Source of the DNA: Myxococcus llanfairpwllgwyngyllgogerychwyrndrobwllllantysiliogogogochensis
GTDB lineage: Bacteria > Myxococcota > Myxococcia > Myxococcales > Myxococcaceae
Assembly: GCF_006636215.1 (NCBI RefSeq)
Contig: NZ_VIFM01000115.1
Span: forward strand, 1 to 33,357
Direction: 5' to 3'
Length of the DNA: 33,357 nt
The notes beneath the pieces were generated by a model. That model did not search any database. It worked only from the letters and a program-made list of their open reading frames with translations, and had not been told where the DNA came from. Shown here piece by piece: positions 1 through 8,826 of the stretch (within the stretch, counting starts at the first letter, position 1; every line of letters begins with the position of its first letter). The translations under genes and the position numbers were made by a program.

Positions 1-1772
1 GCGCCCACCCCCAGCTCCTCCAACAACTCCTCGCGCACCCGAGGGCGTCGGGTCCCCTCGGGCGTGAGCAATTGAAGCAGGAGCAGTCGAACCGTGTGGA
101 TGTCATCCGCCGGGAGCTGTCCCAGCAATTGACGTCCCTGCGCCGCCAGGGCCCCCGCCACGCCGCCCAGCTCCTCGTACACGGCCGCGCGCAGCAGACG
201 CCGCTCCTTGTCCCTGCGCTCCCACAGCGCCGAACAGGTGGCCTGCAAGAGCGGCAGGCCCGCGGGCTGGGCACGGACGTCCGCGACGATGCGCTCGACC
301 AGCCCGGGCTCGTCCGTGGCATGGCCCGCGCGACGCAAGGGACCGGTGACGGCCTCCACCAGCGCCGAGGGCGACAACGGCCCCACCACGAACGCATTGC
401 CGAGAAAGGCCCCCAGGTGCTCCACCCGGGCGAACTGCCCCAGGTAGTCATCACGCAGCACCACCAGCACCCGCCACCCGATGCCCGCGGACGCCACCGC
501 GAACAGGCACCGCGCCAGGGCCATCGCCTCCTCCGCCGCCCCCAGGGTGAAGACCTCCTCGAACGCATCCACCAACAACAGCGCGGGCGCCGGAGCGCGC
601 GCCCGCAGCAACTCCACGATGGCCCCGGGGGTCAGGACCAGCGTCCGCGCGACTCCCGCGTCCAGCGACAGGACCTCCGTCAACCGATGGAGGGGACGCG
701 GTCCGGGACGAAAGGCGACCACCTCCCAGCTCGCCATCTGCCGCAGTCGCGGCACCAGGCCCGCATGCACGAGCGAGCTCTTGCCAATCCCCGAAGGGCC
801 CGTCAGCACCACCGGAGCCGCCTGCCGCAGCCGCTCGACGAGCGCCGCCACCTCCGCCTCCCGGCCCGAGAAGTCCTCCGCGTCTCCCTCCGTGAAGGCC
901 CGCAGCCCCCGGAACGGATGCCGCTCGGGGTCTGCCTCCAGCTGCCTCCGGGCCGGCTCCAGCAGGTCCGTCAGCGCTCTCGCCAATGACTCCGCCGTCG
1001 GCCGGGCCTCCGGCGCCAGCGAGAGACAGTCCTTCACGAGCGCCGCTCCGGCGAGCTCCGGCGTCGGGCCCGGGAGCGGACGCGGCGTGAAGGCGAACGC
1101 GGGGAGGCTCGCGTCGTCCACCGGGCGGCGGCCGTCCAGCAGCTCGTGGAGAATCACTCCCAGGGACCAGAGGTCCATCGCCGGCGCGGGCGGGGTCCCC
1201 CTCCAGCGCTCGGGCGACATGTACGCGGGCGTCCCGGACGCCGCGCCCGCGGAGGTGCCCGCGTGACGGGCGAGCCCGAAGTCCACCACGCGCAGCCGCC
1301 CGTCCCTCGGCAGGAGGATGTTCTCCGGCTTGAGGTCCGCGTGGACGATGCCATGACGGTGCGCCTCCGCGAGCGCGTCCGCGATGGCGCGCCCCACGCG
1401 CAGCACCTCCCCCGGCGACATCCGCTCCCGAGACATCCGCTCGCGCAACGTCTCGCCCTCCAGGTACTCCAAGGCCAGAAAGGGTTGGCCCTGATACACA
1501 CCCGCCGCGTGCACGGTGACGATGTGGGGGTGGTTGAAGCGGGCCGTGGTGCGCGCCTCTTCCAACAGCCGCTCCGCGCTCTGGGGCCCCAGCAGCTCCG
1601 GCCGCAGGAACTTGAGCGCGATGTGTCGCCCCAGCGCCAGGTCCTGCGCGAGATACACCCTGCCCGAAGCGCCCTCGCCGAGCAGCTTCAGCACGCGAAA
1701 GCCTTCCACGAGCGAGCCCGAGGCGAGCGGCTCCTCCGCCTCCAGCAGCCTGCCCGGGGCCAGCTTGCTCAT
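1..1772 (-). CDS. Ser/Thr protein kinase fused to a STAND-like NTPase (3' end outside window)
   Basis: The N-terminal part is a Hanks-type kinase: glycine loop GEGASGRV (residues 32-39), ATP lysine K54 in IALKF, catalytic loop VHADLKPEN (143-151), DFG 164-166 and TPAYMSPE (181-188). The catalytic loop has HAD instead of HRD, so it is a non-RD kinase. A second module follows, with a Walker A motif GPSGIGKS (near residue 325) and a Walker B-like LLLVDAFEE about 75 residues later. This resembles the nSTAND NTPases often fused to myxobacterial kinases. No transmembrane segment is visible in the part present. The frame is open to position 1, so the sensor or repeat C-terminus is missing. The start at 1772 is the first ATG that keeps the frame; the upstream ATG near 1796 hits a stop at once. 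A likely role is cytoplasmic signalling; its target is unknown. Confidence 0.9.
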   Translation of the reverse strand, partial: MSKLAPGRLLEAEEPLASGSLVEGFRVLKLLGEGASGRVYLAQDLALGRHIALKFLRPELLGPQSAERLLEEARTTARFNHPHIVTVHAAGVYQGQPFLALEYLEGETLRERMSRERMSPGEVLRVGRAIADALAEAHRHGIVHADLKPENILLPRDGRLRVVDFGLARHAGTSAGAASGTPAYMSPERWRGTPPAPAMDLWSLGVILHELLDGRRPVDDASLPAFAFTPRPLPGPTPELAGAALVKDCLSLAPEARPTAESLARALTDLLEPARRQLEADPERHPFRGLRAFTEGDAEDFSGREAEVAALVERLRQAAPVVLTGPSGIGKSSLVHAGLVPRLRQMASWEVVAFRPGPRPLHRLTEVLSLDAGVARTLVLTPGAIVELLRARAPAPALLLVDAFEEVFTLGAAEEAMALARCLFAVASAGIGWRVLVVLRDDYLGQFARVEHLGAFLGNAFVVGPLSPSALVEAVTGPLRRAGHATDEPGLVERIVADVRAQPAGLPLLQATCSALWERRDKERRLLRAAVYEELGGVAGALAAQGRQLLGQLPADDIHTVRLLLLQLLTPEGTRRPRVREELLEELGVG

Positions 1773-2399
1773 CTCGAACCACCCCCAGCCGCCATGACAG
1801 CCGCATCCGAGCCCGCACGCATCCACCGCGACTCGCCGGGGATGTTAGGGCCAATCCACCATGACGCGCCACGGCTCCACGTGAAGCAGGTCAGCCCCTC
1901 CGGACGCCCTCGCACCCACCCGGCTCAATCCCAGACACAGGGTCCGCCAGGACCGTGGCCGACGGGCGCCCAACCCCTGGGGCTCGATACACCCGAGACA
2001 GCCCTGACACCCCGCCTCCAGAAGCCCCCGCGCGGAGCGGACGTGCGCGAGCCGCGGGGGCCGCCCGCGCAGGTCCAGCCGTCCATGCAGCTGGAGCGCG
2101 GGTACCGGAGCCCGCCGGGCTGCCCCGTCATCGCCCTGCTTGTGCCCCGGCTCCTCGTACCCGGAGCCCTCGTACCGAGACGCTTCTGAGCATGTAAGGG
2201 ATTGGTACTAGTCCTTTCCTCCAATTCCCTTGCGCAGTGTCTCCTTGCGAGCCCCCTCGGGGACAGGCGGGCGTTGCTGACACGGGCTGCTCACCCCAGC
2301 TTGCCGCGTGGCCCGTCCATCCCGGACAGGCTTCGAGCCCCGGACTTCCGCCACGCCTTGCGCGAGCGCGGTGCCCGGCCGGTCTCGAGAGGAGCACAC
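1773..2399. other. 627-bp intergenic region between divergent genes
   Basis: This gap separates the divergently transcribed kinase and chitinase genes, so it should hold both promoters. Reading frames through it are low-complexity Pro/Arg/Gly-rich translations typical of GC-rich shadows, and none resembles a known protein. The only AT-richer patch is near 2190-2230, which could be a promoter segment for the chitinase gene, but I find no convincing -35/-10 pair. Confidence 0.4.
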
Positions 2400-4271
2400 A
2401 TGAAGAGGTGGGTGGGTTGGGTATCCTTGGGGATGGCCTTGCTGTGGGCCTGGGGCGCGAGCGCGACGGAGCAGGAGCCACAAGCCCCCGCGAACTCCGA
2501 CACGTTCGCCACGAACTGGATCTACCGCGATGCCATGGAGTCGCCCTGGTTCGACTACTCCTGGGCGACGCATTCACTCAGGGCCACCTCGCCCGTCGCG
2601 GAGGGGCAGTATTCCATCTCCGCGACGATGCGCAGCGAGGAGGCCCTGTACTTCTACACGTCGCCGCACGTCGCCGACGCGGGAGCCACCTTCATCCTGC
2701 GCGTCCACGGAGGCACGGCGGGGACGGGCGCGGTGGTGCGCGTCAGGGCCTACGCCGACGACACGCTGACGCCCGGCACGGAATTGGGGCCGCGCTGCAC
2801 CGGGGGACGCATCCTGGCCAACACCTGGGTGACGTGCACCGTGCCGTTCTCCGCCCTCGTCGCCCCGGGCGCGCGAATCAAGGGCCTGTTGCTCCAGGAA
2901 GGGCGCGGGGTGACGCTGCCCACGCTCTACTTCGACTCGCTGCGCGCGGAGGGACTGCGCATCCCGTCCCCCGTGGTGGTCACCCTCAACCCCGCCTCCC
3001 TCTCGATGACGGCCGGGACCTCCCGGACCTTCATCGCCACGGTGACGGGGAGCACGAACACGGCGGTGACCTGGTCCGTCCTCGAGGGAGCGGCGGGTGG
3101 CTCCATCACCACCTCGGGCCGCTACACCGCGCCCAGGACGCCAGGCACGTACCACGTGGTGGCCACCAGCGTCGCGGACCCCACGCAGTCCGCGACGGCT
3201 CCCGTCAGGGTCACCCCCGCACCGGCCAGCGGGCTCTGGGTGTCGGGCTACTACACTGGCTGGAACGCGGACCTCTATCCTCCGGAGAAGGTCGACTTCA
3301 GCGCGATGACCCACATCGTGGTCGGCCGCGTCACTCCCAATCCCGACGGCACGGTGAACACCCAGTTCGACAATGACAACGGCCCCGCCATCGCCCGCAC
3401 CCTCTCCACGCGGGCCCACGCGGCCAACCGCAAGGCCATCATCATGGTGGGAGGCTCCGGCGAGCATGACGGCTGGGTGGGCGCCGCCTCCAATGCCAAC
3501 CGCGCCCGCTTCGTGAGCAACCTCCTGGCCGCCATGGACAGCTTTGGCTACGACGGCCTGGATATCGACTGGGAGCCGGTGGAGGCCGCCGACAAGCCCT
3601 TCCTGCTCGCGCTGGTGCGAGAGCTGCGAACGGCCCGTCCCGACATGCTCCTCACCTTCCCCATCAACTGGATCAACTCCAACTTCCCCGAGGACGCCGA
3701 CCCGTGGTTCCTAAACCTGGTGCCCTACCTGGACCAGATAAACGTCATGTCCTACGAGATGACGGGGCCGTGGGGCGGGTGGACCTCCTGGTACTCCTCC
3801 GCCCTGACGGGAGAGTCGGGCACCCACCCCACCTCGGTGGCCTCCAGCCTGAATGCCTGGGTGGCCGCGGGAATCCCGAAGGCGAAGCTGGGCATGGGGT
3901 TGCCATTCTATGGAATGGCCTGGCGCAACATCACCGGCCCGTATCAGCCCTACACGGACTGGTCCGACTACGTGGGCAGTGACAATGACTTCACCTACGG
4001 GCGCATCCTCGCGTTGACCGCCACGGGTGGGGTGTACCACTGGGACTCCGTGGCACAGTCCAGCTACGTCACCTTCGCCACGCCCGTGGTGGATGGCACC
4101 GTGCGCTGGATTTCCTATGACTCGCCGCAAGCGATTGCCGCCAAGGGCGCCTATGCGCGCGCCAACGGCTTCGGCGGCACCATCATCTGGACCCTCAACC
4201 AGGGCTGCACCAACCCCGTGACGGGAGCCAACCCTCCGCTCGACGCGGTGAAGGGCGCCTTCCTCCCCTAG
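2400..4271 (+). CDS. Secreted GH18 chitinase-like glycosidase with Ig-like domain
   Basis: The 623-residue protein starts at the ATG at 2400, preceded by the purine-rich AGAGGAG; this start gives a clean signal peptide (residues 1-22, ending GASA). An N-terminal module of about 150 residues, probably a beta-sandwich, follows (approx. 30-185). Next is a bacterial Ig-like domain (approx. 190-275) with the typical LNPASLSMTAG opening. A GH18 TIM barrel occupies approx. 277-623. The family signature DGLDIDWE places the catalytic residues at D385, D388, D390 and E392 (DxxDxDxE). All are present, so the enzyme should hydrolyse chitin or a related GlcNAc polymer outside the cell. The longer upstream reading frame from 2202 is not needed. 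The gene stands alone and is followed by a strong hairpin. The N-terminal module may bind carbohydrate, but I do not recognise a CBM family. Confidence 0.9.
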   Translation: MKRWVGWVSLGMALLWAWGASATEQEPQAPANSDTFATNWIYRDAMESPWFDYSWATHSLRATSPVAEGQYSISATMRSEEALYFYTSPHVADAGATFILRVHGGTAGTGAVVRVRAYADDTLTPGTELGPRCTGGRILANTWVTCTVPFSALVAPGARIKGLLLQEGRGVTLPTLYFDSLRAEGLRIPSPVVVTLNPASLSMTAGTSRTFIATVTGSTNTAVTWSVLEGAAGGSITTSGRYTAPRTPGTYHVVATSVADPTQSATAPVRVTPAPASGLWVSGYYTGWNADLYPPEKVDFSAMTHIVVGRVTPNPDGTVNTQFDNDNGPAIARTLSTRAHAANRKAIIMVGGSGEHDGWVGAASNANRARFVSNLLAAMDSFGYDGLDIDWEPVEAADKPFLLALVRELRTARPDMLLTFPINWINSNFPEDADPWFLNLVPYLDQINVMSYEMTGPWGGWTSWYSSALTGESGTHPTSVASSLNAWVAAGIPKAKLGMGLPFYGMAWRNITGPYQPYTDWSDYVGSDNDFTYGRILALTATGGVYHWDSVAQSSYVTFATPVVDGTVRWISYDSPQAIAAKGAYARANGFGGTIIWTLNQGCTNPVTGANPPLDAVKGAFLP

Positions 4272-4335
4272 CCCAGGGAAACGCACCACCCTGAGTGGGT
4301 AGCCGACAGCCTCCTCGGCCCCGCACCGGAGACCT

Positions 4336-4374
4336 CCCCTCGGCCCAGGCCCTGTTGCCCGCTGGACCGAGGGG
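4336..4374 (+). terminator. Hairpin downstream of the chitinase gene
   Basis: CCCCTCGG (4336-4343) pairs with CCGAGGGG (4367-4374), and the stem continues with CCAG/CTGG after one C-A mismatch, giving about 12 base pairs around a 13-nt loop. It lies 65 nt after the chitinase stop. There is no T-tract, as is common for high-GC genomes, so its terminator role is inferred. Confidence 0.55.
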
Positions 4375-4479
4375 ATGCCCTCCATGGACAGGTGAGCGCC
4401 TCGCAGTGGATGCCCCGGCTGGCGCGGCTCCGGGTCTGCCACCCAGCACACGCATCAAGCGTGCGGTGAGCGGGGGCCG

Positions 4480-4535
4480 CCAGTCTGGCCGCCTTGGCGC
4501 CCACGAGGTTGGCGCCCAGTCTGCAATGGCCAGAC
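4480..4535. promoter_or_regulatory. Repeat cluster upstream of the spore coat U operon
   Basis: TTGGCGCCCA occurs twice (4494-4503 and 4509-4518, 15 bp apart). CCAGTCTG also occurs twice (4480-4487 and 4516-4523). GTCTGGCC (4483-4490) is inverted as GGCCAGAC (4528-4535). The cluster lies 45-100 bp before the first gene of the operon, a normal place for regulator binding. The function is inferred. Confidence 0.35.
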
Positions 4536-4579
4536 GCCAACCGGGGTGCCCCGGTCTTCTCGCAGCTGGAGCTGTCCAC

Positions 4580-5107
4580 ATGAAAACCCTGAAGAGTGCC
4601 ATTGCCGCGACCGCCGTCGTGGCCTCCCTCGCCGTCGCATCGCCCGCCGACGCGGCCACAGCCACCGCCAACCTGACGGTGACGGCCACGGTGAACTCCG
4701 CGTGCAGCATCAACTCCGGCTCGCTCAACTTCGGCAACTACGACCCGGTGCTCCTCAACGGTAGCGCGGGCGTGGACCTGCTGGGCACCGGGACGCTGAC
4801 GGTGCAGTGCACCCTGTTGGGCACCGCGGTCGTCACGCTGGGCCAGGGCGCGCACGCCAACACGGGCTCCACGGATGCGGTGCCGCTGCGCCGGATGCTG
4901 CACACGACGTCCACCGACTACCTGTCCTATTCGCTGTACCAGGACCTGACGCGACTGGTGGTCTGGGGCAACACGCCCGGCACGGGCCTGCCGTACATCG
5001 GCACGGGGCTGTCCACGCCGGTGACCGTCTTTGGCACCGTTCCCAAGGGACAGAACGTTCCCTCCGGCACCTACAACGACACCGTCGTCGCCACCATCAC
5101 CTTCTAA
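4580..5107 (+). CDS. Spore coat U domain protein (fimbrial-type subunit)
   Basis: This is a 175-residue secreted protein with a signal peptide (1-25, cleavage after SPADA). The mature part opens with a beta-strand-rich stretch and two cysteines, C42 and C77, placed as in spore-coat-protein-U (SCPU) domains. It ends in the donor-strand-like TYNDTVVATITF typical of the family. Related proteins include Myxococcus xanthus protein U and the CsuA/B-type pilins of archaic chaperone-usher systems. The ATG at 4580 is chosen because it gives the signal peptide; the open frame upstream (from 4295) is not plausible protein. It is the first gene of a four-gene cluster with a chaperone, an usher and a second SCPU protein. 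The protein is probably assembled on the outer surface or the spore coat. Confidence 0.9.
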   Translation: MKTLKSAIAATAVVASLAVASPADAATATANLTVTATVNSACSINSGSLNFGNYDPVLLNGSAGVDLLGTGTLTVQCTLLGTAVVTLGQGAHANTGSTDAVPLRRMLHTTSTDYLSYSLYQDLTRLVVWGNTPGTGLPYIGTGLSTPVTVFGTVPKGQNVPSGTYNDTVVATITF

Positions 5108-5125
5108 CGGAAAGACCTCCCCATC

Positions 5126-5905
5126 ATGCGCCTGCATCCTTCCGCCTGGGCCCGATGTCTGGGATTGATGGCCGTCCTGAGCGGGGTCCTTCCCGGTGCG
5201 GGACACGCCGCGTCGCTCGAGGTGAATCCCGTCCGGCTCGAGCTGGAGACGGGAGCCCGGGGCGTGGTGGTCACCGTGAGAAACCAGGGCACGGAGACCA
5301 CGCGCTTCCAGGCCTCGGTCCACACCTGGGTCCAGGATGAGGAAGGGCGCATGACGCTGGAGCCGACGCGGGAGCTGTTCTTCTTCCCGTCGATGCTGAC
5401 GCTGGAGCCGGGGGAATCCCGCCCCATCCGGGTGGGAATTTCCTCGGCGCCGCGAGACACGGAGCGCGCCTTCCGGCTCATCGTCGAGGAGCTGCCTCCG
5501 CTCGCGCCGGTGCAGCCCTCCATGGGCCTGAAGATTCTCACCCGCGTCTCCCTCCCCGTATTCGTCGCGCCCAGGCACAAGGACGTCCAGGGCCGCGTCG
5601 AGGACGTGGACCTGCGCCAGTCCCGGTTCCACTTCCGCGTGAGGAACCCGGGCACGGTGAACTTCTTCATCCGTCAGACGCGGGTGCGCGGCCTGGATGC
5701 CCAGGGCCAGCGACTGGTGGAGAAGGACCAGGTGGGCTGGTACGTGCTGCCGGGCGGCTCGCAGGTGTTCGCGCTCGACACCTCCGCCGAGCACTGCCAG
5801 CGGATCCGCTCGCTGGAAGTGGAGGTAGAGACGGACCGGGGCGTGTTCCGCCACAGCGCCCCCGTCACCGCCGCCGCGCCCTGTGGACCCACGCCGTCGC
5901 CATGA
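5126..5905 (+). CDS. Periplasmic pilus/spore-coat assembly chaperone (PapD-like)
   Basis: The 259-residue protein has a signal peptide (about 1-28, ending GAGHA). The first PapD-type Ig domain begins ASLEVNPVRLEL. It carries the family's FFFPSMLTLEPGESRPIRVG strand-turn-strand segment (approx. residues 88-107), then the ERAFRLIVEELP segment. A second, shorter Ig-like domain follows. Such chaperones fold and cap incoming subunits in the periplasm by donor-strand complementation and pass them to the usher. The gene starts 18 bp after the first spore coat U gene, and its end overlaps the usher start by 4 bp (5902-5905, ATGA). Translation of the pair is therefore probably coupled. Confidence 0.9.
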   Translation: MRLHPSAWARCLGLMAVLSGVLPGAGHAASLEVNPVRLELETGARGVVVTVRNQGTETTRFQASVHTWVQDEEGRMTLEPTRELFFFPSMLTLEPGESRPIRVGISSAPRDTERAFRLIVEELPPLAPVQPSMGLKILTRVSLPVFVAPRHKDVQGRVEDVDLRQSRFHFRVRNPGTVNFFIRQTRVRGLDAQGQRLVEKDQVGWYVLPGGSQVFALDTSAEHCQRIRSLEVEVETDRGVFRHSAPVTAAAPCGPTPSP

Positions 5906-8235
5906 GCCGATTCCAGAAGTCGGCGGCCCGGGGCGCGCTGGCCCTGGCGCTGGCGTGCGCCTTCAGCCTGGTGCCCCGGCGCGCGTCCTCGGACGAGCCC
6001 GAGCGCGTGGTTCCCATCGTGGTGGAGCTCATGCTGAACGGCGTCCCCCGAGGTGACGTCTTCCCGCTGGTGAGAGGCACGGACGTGCTGCTGCCCGCGG
6101 CCACGCTGGAGGCGAACGGGGTCGACCTGACGCGGCTGGGGGCGCGCCTCGAGCGCATCGAGGGTCAGGATTATGTCTCGCTGCAATCCCTGGCACCCCG
6201 GGGCCGCTTCGAGCTCGACGAGCGCACCACCTCCCTGCACTGCGAGCTGCCTTCCACCGCCTTCGTGCCAACGCGCATCGACCTGGGCACCGCGCCCCCC
6301 GAAGGCTACGCCGTCACCGGCAGCCCGAGCGGGTTCGTCAACTACGCCGCGCACCTGCGCAACACGCGGCTGGCGCTGTTCGGCGAGGTCGGCGCGTCGG
6401 TGGGCCGGGGCCTGTTGACCACCCAGGGGCGGTGGAGTCCTGGCACGACACCGCTGCGCGGACTGACCCAACTGTCGGTGGATTTTCCGGAGGTCATGGT
6501 GCGCGCCCTCGCGGGTGAGGCCACCGGCCTGGGCGGCGTGCTCGGAGGGGGCGCGGTGGTGGCGGGCCTGCACGTCATGCGCTCCTTCGAGCTCAACCCC
6601 TACTTCGTGCGCAACCCCGTGCAGGACCTCGCGGGCGACGTCACCACGCCCTCCACGCTGGAGGTCTACGTCAACAACCGGCTGGTGCGTCGCACCGAGC
6701 TGCCACCAGGGCCCTACCGGCTGGAGAACCTCACCGTGCCCCGGGGCGAAGGCACCGCGCGCTACGTGGTGCGCGACGCCTTCGGACGCGTCAGCGAGGT
6801 GGATGCGTCGTACTCGCTGGGCGCGCAATTGCTGTCGCCCGGCGTGGCGGACTACCACCTGTCGCTGGGCGTCGAGCGCGAGTCGCCCGGCACGCGCAGC
6901 TTCGACTACGGACGACCGCTGCTGGTGGGCACCTTCCGCATGGGCGTGACGTCCTGGCTGACGCCGGGCGTGCGGCTGGAGCTGTCACCGGACCTCTTGA
7001 GCACCGGCGCGGTGCAGTGGTTCCAGTTGCCGCTCGGAGAACTGGAGGTGTCCCAGGCCGTGAGTCGCTCCGAGCGACACACCGGCGTGGCGGCCGGCGC
7101 GGCCTGGTCCGTCCAGGGGCGGTGGCTGGGAGGGTCCGTCTTCGGCCGGGCGATGAGCGCGCGTTATGCCCACAGCAGCCTCGCCCCGGACGCGGCACAC
7201 CCGTTGGTGGAGTCGGGGGGCAACCTCTTCGTCGCGCTGGGCCGTCGGGTGAGCGTGGGCGGACAGGCGCTGGTGACGCGCTGGAGGACACGCGGCTGGT
7301 CCACCTGGCTGAGCGCGTCCACCTCCGCCCAATTGACCGAGCGGACCCTGATTTCGTTCTCCGCCAGCCGAGGCCAGTTGCTCCTGGGCCCCTCCACGCT
7401 GGAAGGCATGGTGTCCCTGAACGCCGTCCTCGACCCGAGGACGACGGGCTCGCTGGGCCACACCCAGAACCGGGGAGGAGGCATCACCTCGGTGGATGTC
7501 TCGCGCGGTGTCCCCGTGGAAGGCGGACTGGGCTTCCAGGTCCAGGGACAGACGGGCCTTCACCACCAGGCCCTCGGCCGCGTCGACTACGAGACGAACG
7601 TGGGCCGCGCCTCGGGCGGCCTGGAGTGGCGCCAGGGCGTGCTGGTGGCCGCGGCCGAGGTCTCCGGTGGATTGGTGGCGCTCGGTGGCCGCGTTCGCCC
7701 CACCCGCGCGGTGGACCAGGGGTATGCGCTGGTACGCGTGGAGGGCGTGGAGGGCATCGGCGTGCGGCTCGACAACCACCTCATCGGCCGGACGGATTCG
7801 CGCGGCGAGCTGATGGTGACGCGGCTCCAGTCCTACGGGGCCAACCGGCTGTCGCTGACGGACGAGGACCTGCCGCTGGAGGTCTATCTGCGGACGACGC
7901 AGAAGCTGGTGGCGCCGTGGCGGCGCGGCGGCGTGGTGCTCGAGTTCCAGGTGGACAGGGTGCGCGCGTTCCGAGGCCGGCTGGTGCTCGCCGACGACAC
8001 GGCCCGGCGGACCCCCGCGCACGGCGAGCTTCAAGTCGACGTCGCGGGTGCGCGCGTCAGCTCCCCCGTGGGCAGGAATGGCGAGTTCGAGCTGGTGGAC
8101 CTCCCCGCCGGCAAACACACGGCCACCGTCATCTACCCCGGGGGACGTTGCGCCGCGACGCTGGACGTCCCATCCCTGGCGGGCGAGGTCATCGACCTGG
8201 GAACGGTGAGGTGCGTGGATGAGGATGCGCGGTGA
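5902..8235 (+). CDS. Outer-membrane usher (FimD/PapC/CsuD family)
   Basis: This 777-residue protein has an N-terminal signal sequence (about 1-30). An N-terminal periplasmic domain contains VPIVVELMLNGVPRGDVFPLV. A long alternating beta-strand region follows, expected to form the usher barrel, with the plug-associated motif STLEVYVNNRLVRRTELPPGPY (cited in part: VYVNNRLVRR). The C-terminal segment (GRNGEFELVDLPAGKHTATV) resembles usher C-terminal domains. It should form the outer-membrane channel that accepts chaperone-subunit complexes and exports the SCPU proteins. At 777 residues it is near the lower end for ushers, as in archaic/sigma-type systems. It overlaps the chaperone by 4 bp and the following gene by 17 bp. 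Confidence 0.9.
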   Translation: MSRFQKSAARGALALALACAFSLVPRRASSDEPERVVPIVVELMLNGVPRGDVFPLVRGTDVLLPAATLEANGVDLTRLGARLERIEGQDYVSLQSLAPRGRFELDERTTSLHCELPSTAFVPTRIDLGTAPPEGYAVTGSPSGFVNYAAHLRNTRLALFGEVGASVGRGLLTTQGRWSPGTTPLRGLTQLSVDFPEVMVRALAGEATGLGGVLGGGAVVAGLHVMRSFELNPYFVRNPVQDLAGDVTTPSTLEVYVNNRLVRRTELPPGPYRLENLTVPRGEGTARYVVRDAFGRVSEVDASYSLGAQLLSPGVADYHLSLGVERESPGTRSFDYGRPLLVGTFRMGVTSWLTPGVRLELSPDLLSTGAVQWFQLPLGELEVSQAVSRSERHTGVAAGAAWSVQGRWLGGSVFGRAMSARYAHSSLAPDAAHPLVESGGNLFVALGRRVSVGGQALVTRWRTRGWSTWLSASTSAQLTERTLISFSASRGQLLLGPSTLEGMVSLNAVLDPRTTGSLGHTQNRGGGITSVDVSRGVPVEGGLGFQVQGQTGLHHQALGRVDYETNVGRASGGLEWRQGVLVAAAEVSGGLVALGGRVRPTRAVDQGYALVRVEGVEGIGVRLDNHLIGRTDSRGELMVTRLQSYGANRLSLTDEDLPLEVYLRTTQKLVAPWRRGGVVLEFQVDRVRAFRGRLVLADDTARRTPAHGELQVDVAGARVSSPVGRNGEFELVDLPAGKHTATVIYPGGRCAATLDVPSLAGEVIDLGTVRCVDEDAR

Positions 8236-8683
8236 CCTGGCGCTCATGCTGGCGGGCCTGTGCGGGCTGACCTCCGCGAGCGCCCGGGCGGTGTGTGAGA
8301 TTCGCAACGTGGTGGGCCTGCGCTTCCTCAACTACACCCCCACCGCCACGCTGCCGCTCGACGCCACGGGGAGCATCACCATGCGATGCACGGGTCCCCA
8401 GCTCACGCCCGTCACCATCGACCTGAGCCAGGGCGGCTCCAACAACTACGCGCTCCGGCGCATGCAAGGCCCATCCTCCAGCACCCTCGCCTACAACCTC
8501 TACCTGGACGCCACCCGGCTGCTCATCTGGGGCAACGGCCTGTCCGGGACATCCCGCTACGGCCCCATCCTCCCGGTGCTGGGACTGGAAATCACCCTGC
8601 CCATCCACGGCCGGGTCCCCGCCCAGCAGAGCGTGGCGGCGGGGAGCTACTCCGACACGCTGGTGGTGACGTTGACCTTCTGA
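8219..8683 (+). CDS. Second spore coat U domain protein
   Basis: The 154-residue protein has a signal peptide (about 1-24, ending SARA) and then CEIRNVVGLRFLNYTP. It has the paired cysteines, the YALRRMQGPSSSTLAYNLY block and the terminal GSYSDTLVVTLTF of the SCPU family. The blocks YxLYxDxTRLxxWGN and VPxxQxVxxGxYxDTxVxTxTF are shared with the first gene of the operon, showing that they are paralogues. The start at 8219 lies inside the end of the usher gene with GTGAGG seven bases upstream; an alternative ATG is at 8225. It is probably a minor or terminal subunit, but the order of assembly cannot be read from the sequence. Confidence 0.88.
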   Translation: MRMRGDLALMLAGLCGLTSASARAVCEIRNVVGLRFLNYTPTATLPLDATGSITMRCTGPQLTPVTIDLSQGGSNNYALRRMQGPSSSTLAYNLYLDATRLLIWGNGLSGTSRYGPILPVLGLEITLPIHGRVPAQQSVAAGSYSDTLVVTLTF

Positions 8684-8700
8684 CCCGGACGCGCCCCCAA

Positions 8701-8770
8701 GCCTCCCTGCTCACGGAACGTGCGAGTCCTGCCCCACCGACTGGGGCCCACCGCCCGCATCCAGGGAGGC
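8701..8770 (+). terminator. Nested inverted repeats after the spore coat operon
   Basis: GCCTCCCTG (8701-8709) is inverted as CAGGGAGGC (8762-8770). A compact hairpin lies inside, GCCCCA (8731-8736) with TGGGGC (8742-8747) and a 5-nt loop. The structure sits between the end of the chaperone-usher operon and the aidB-like gene and is a plausible terminator. There is no T-run. Confidence 0.4.
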
Positions 8771-8826
8771 GCTCCGGCGCGGACGTTGCGCTCGCGGAGC
8801 CTGGGCCGCTCGCCTATCCTCGCACC

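Noticed and set aside
72..989. Long plus-strand open frame opposite the kinase gene
   Set aside because: Gln/Arg/His-rich composition of a GC-rich antisense shadow; the minus strand has clear kinase and Walker motifs.
451..1872. 473-codon minus-strand frame overlapping the kinase
   Set aside because: Gly/Ala/Arg low-complexity translation in another frame; the real kinase frame starts at 1772.
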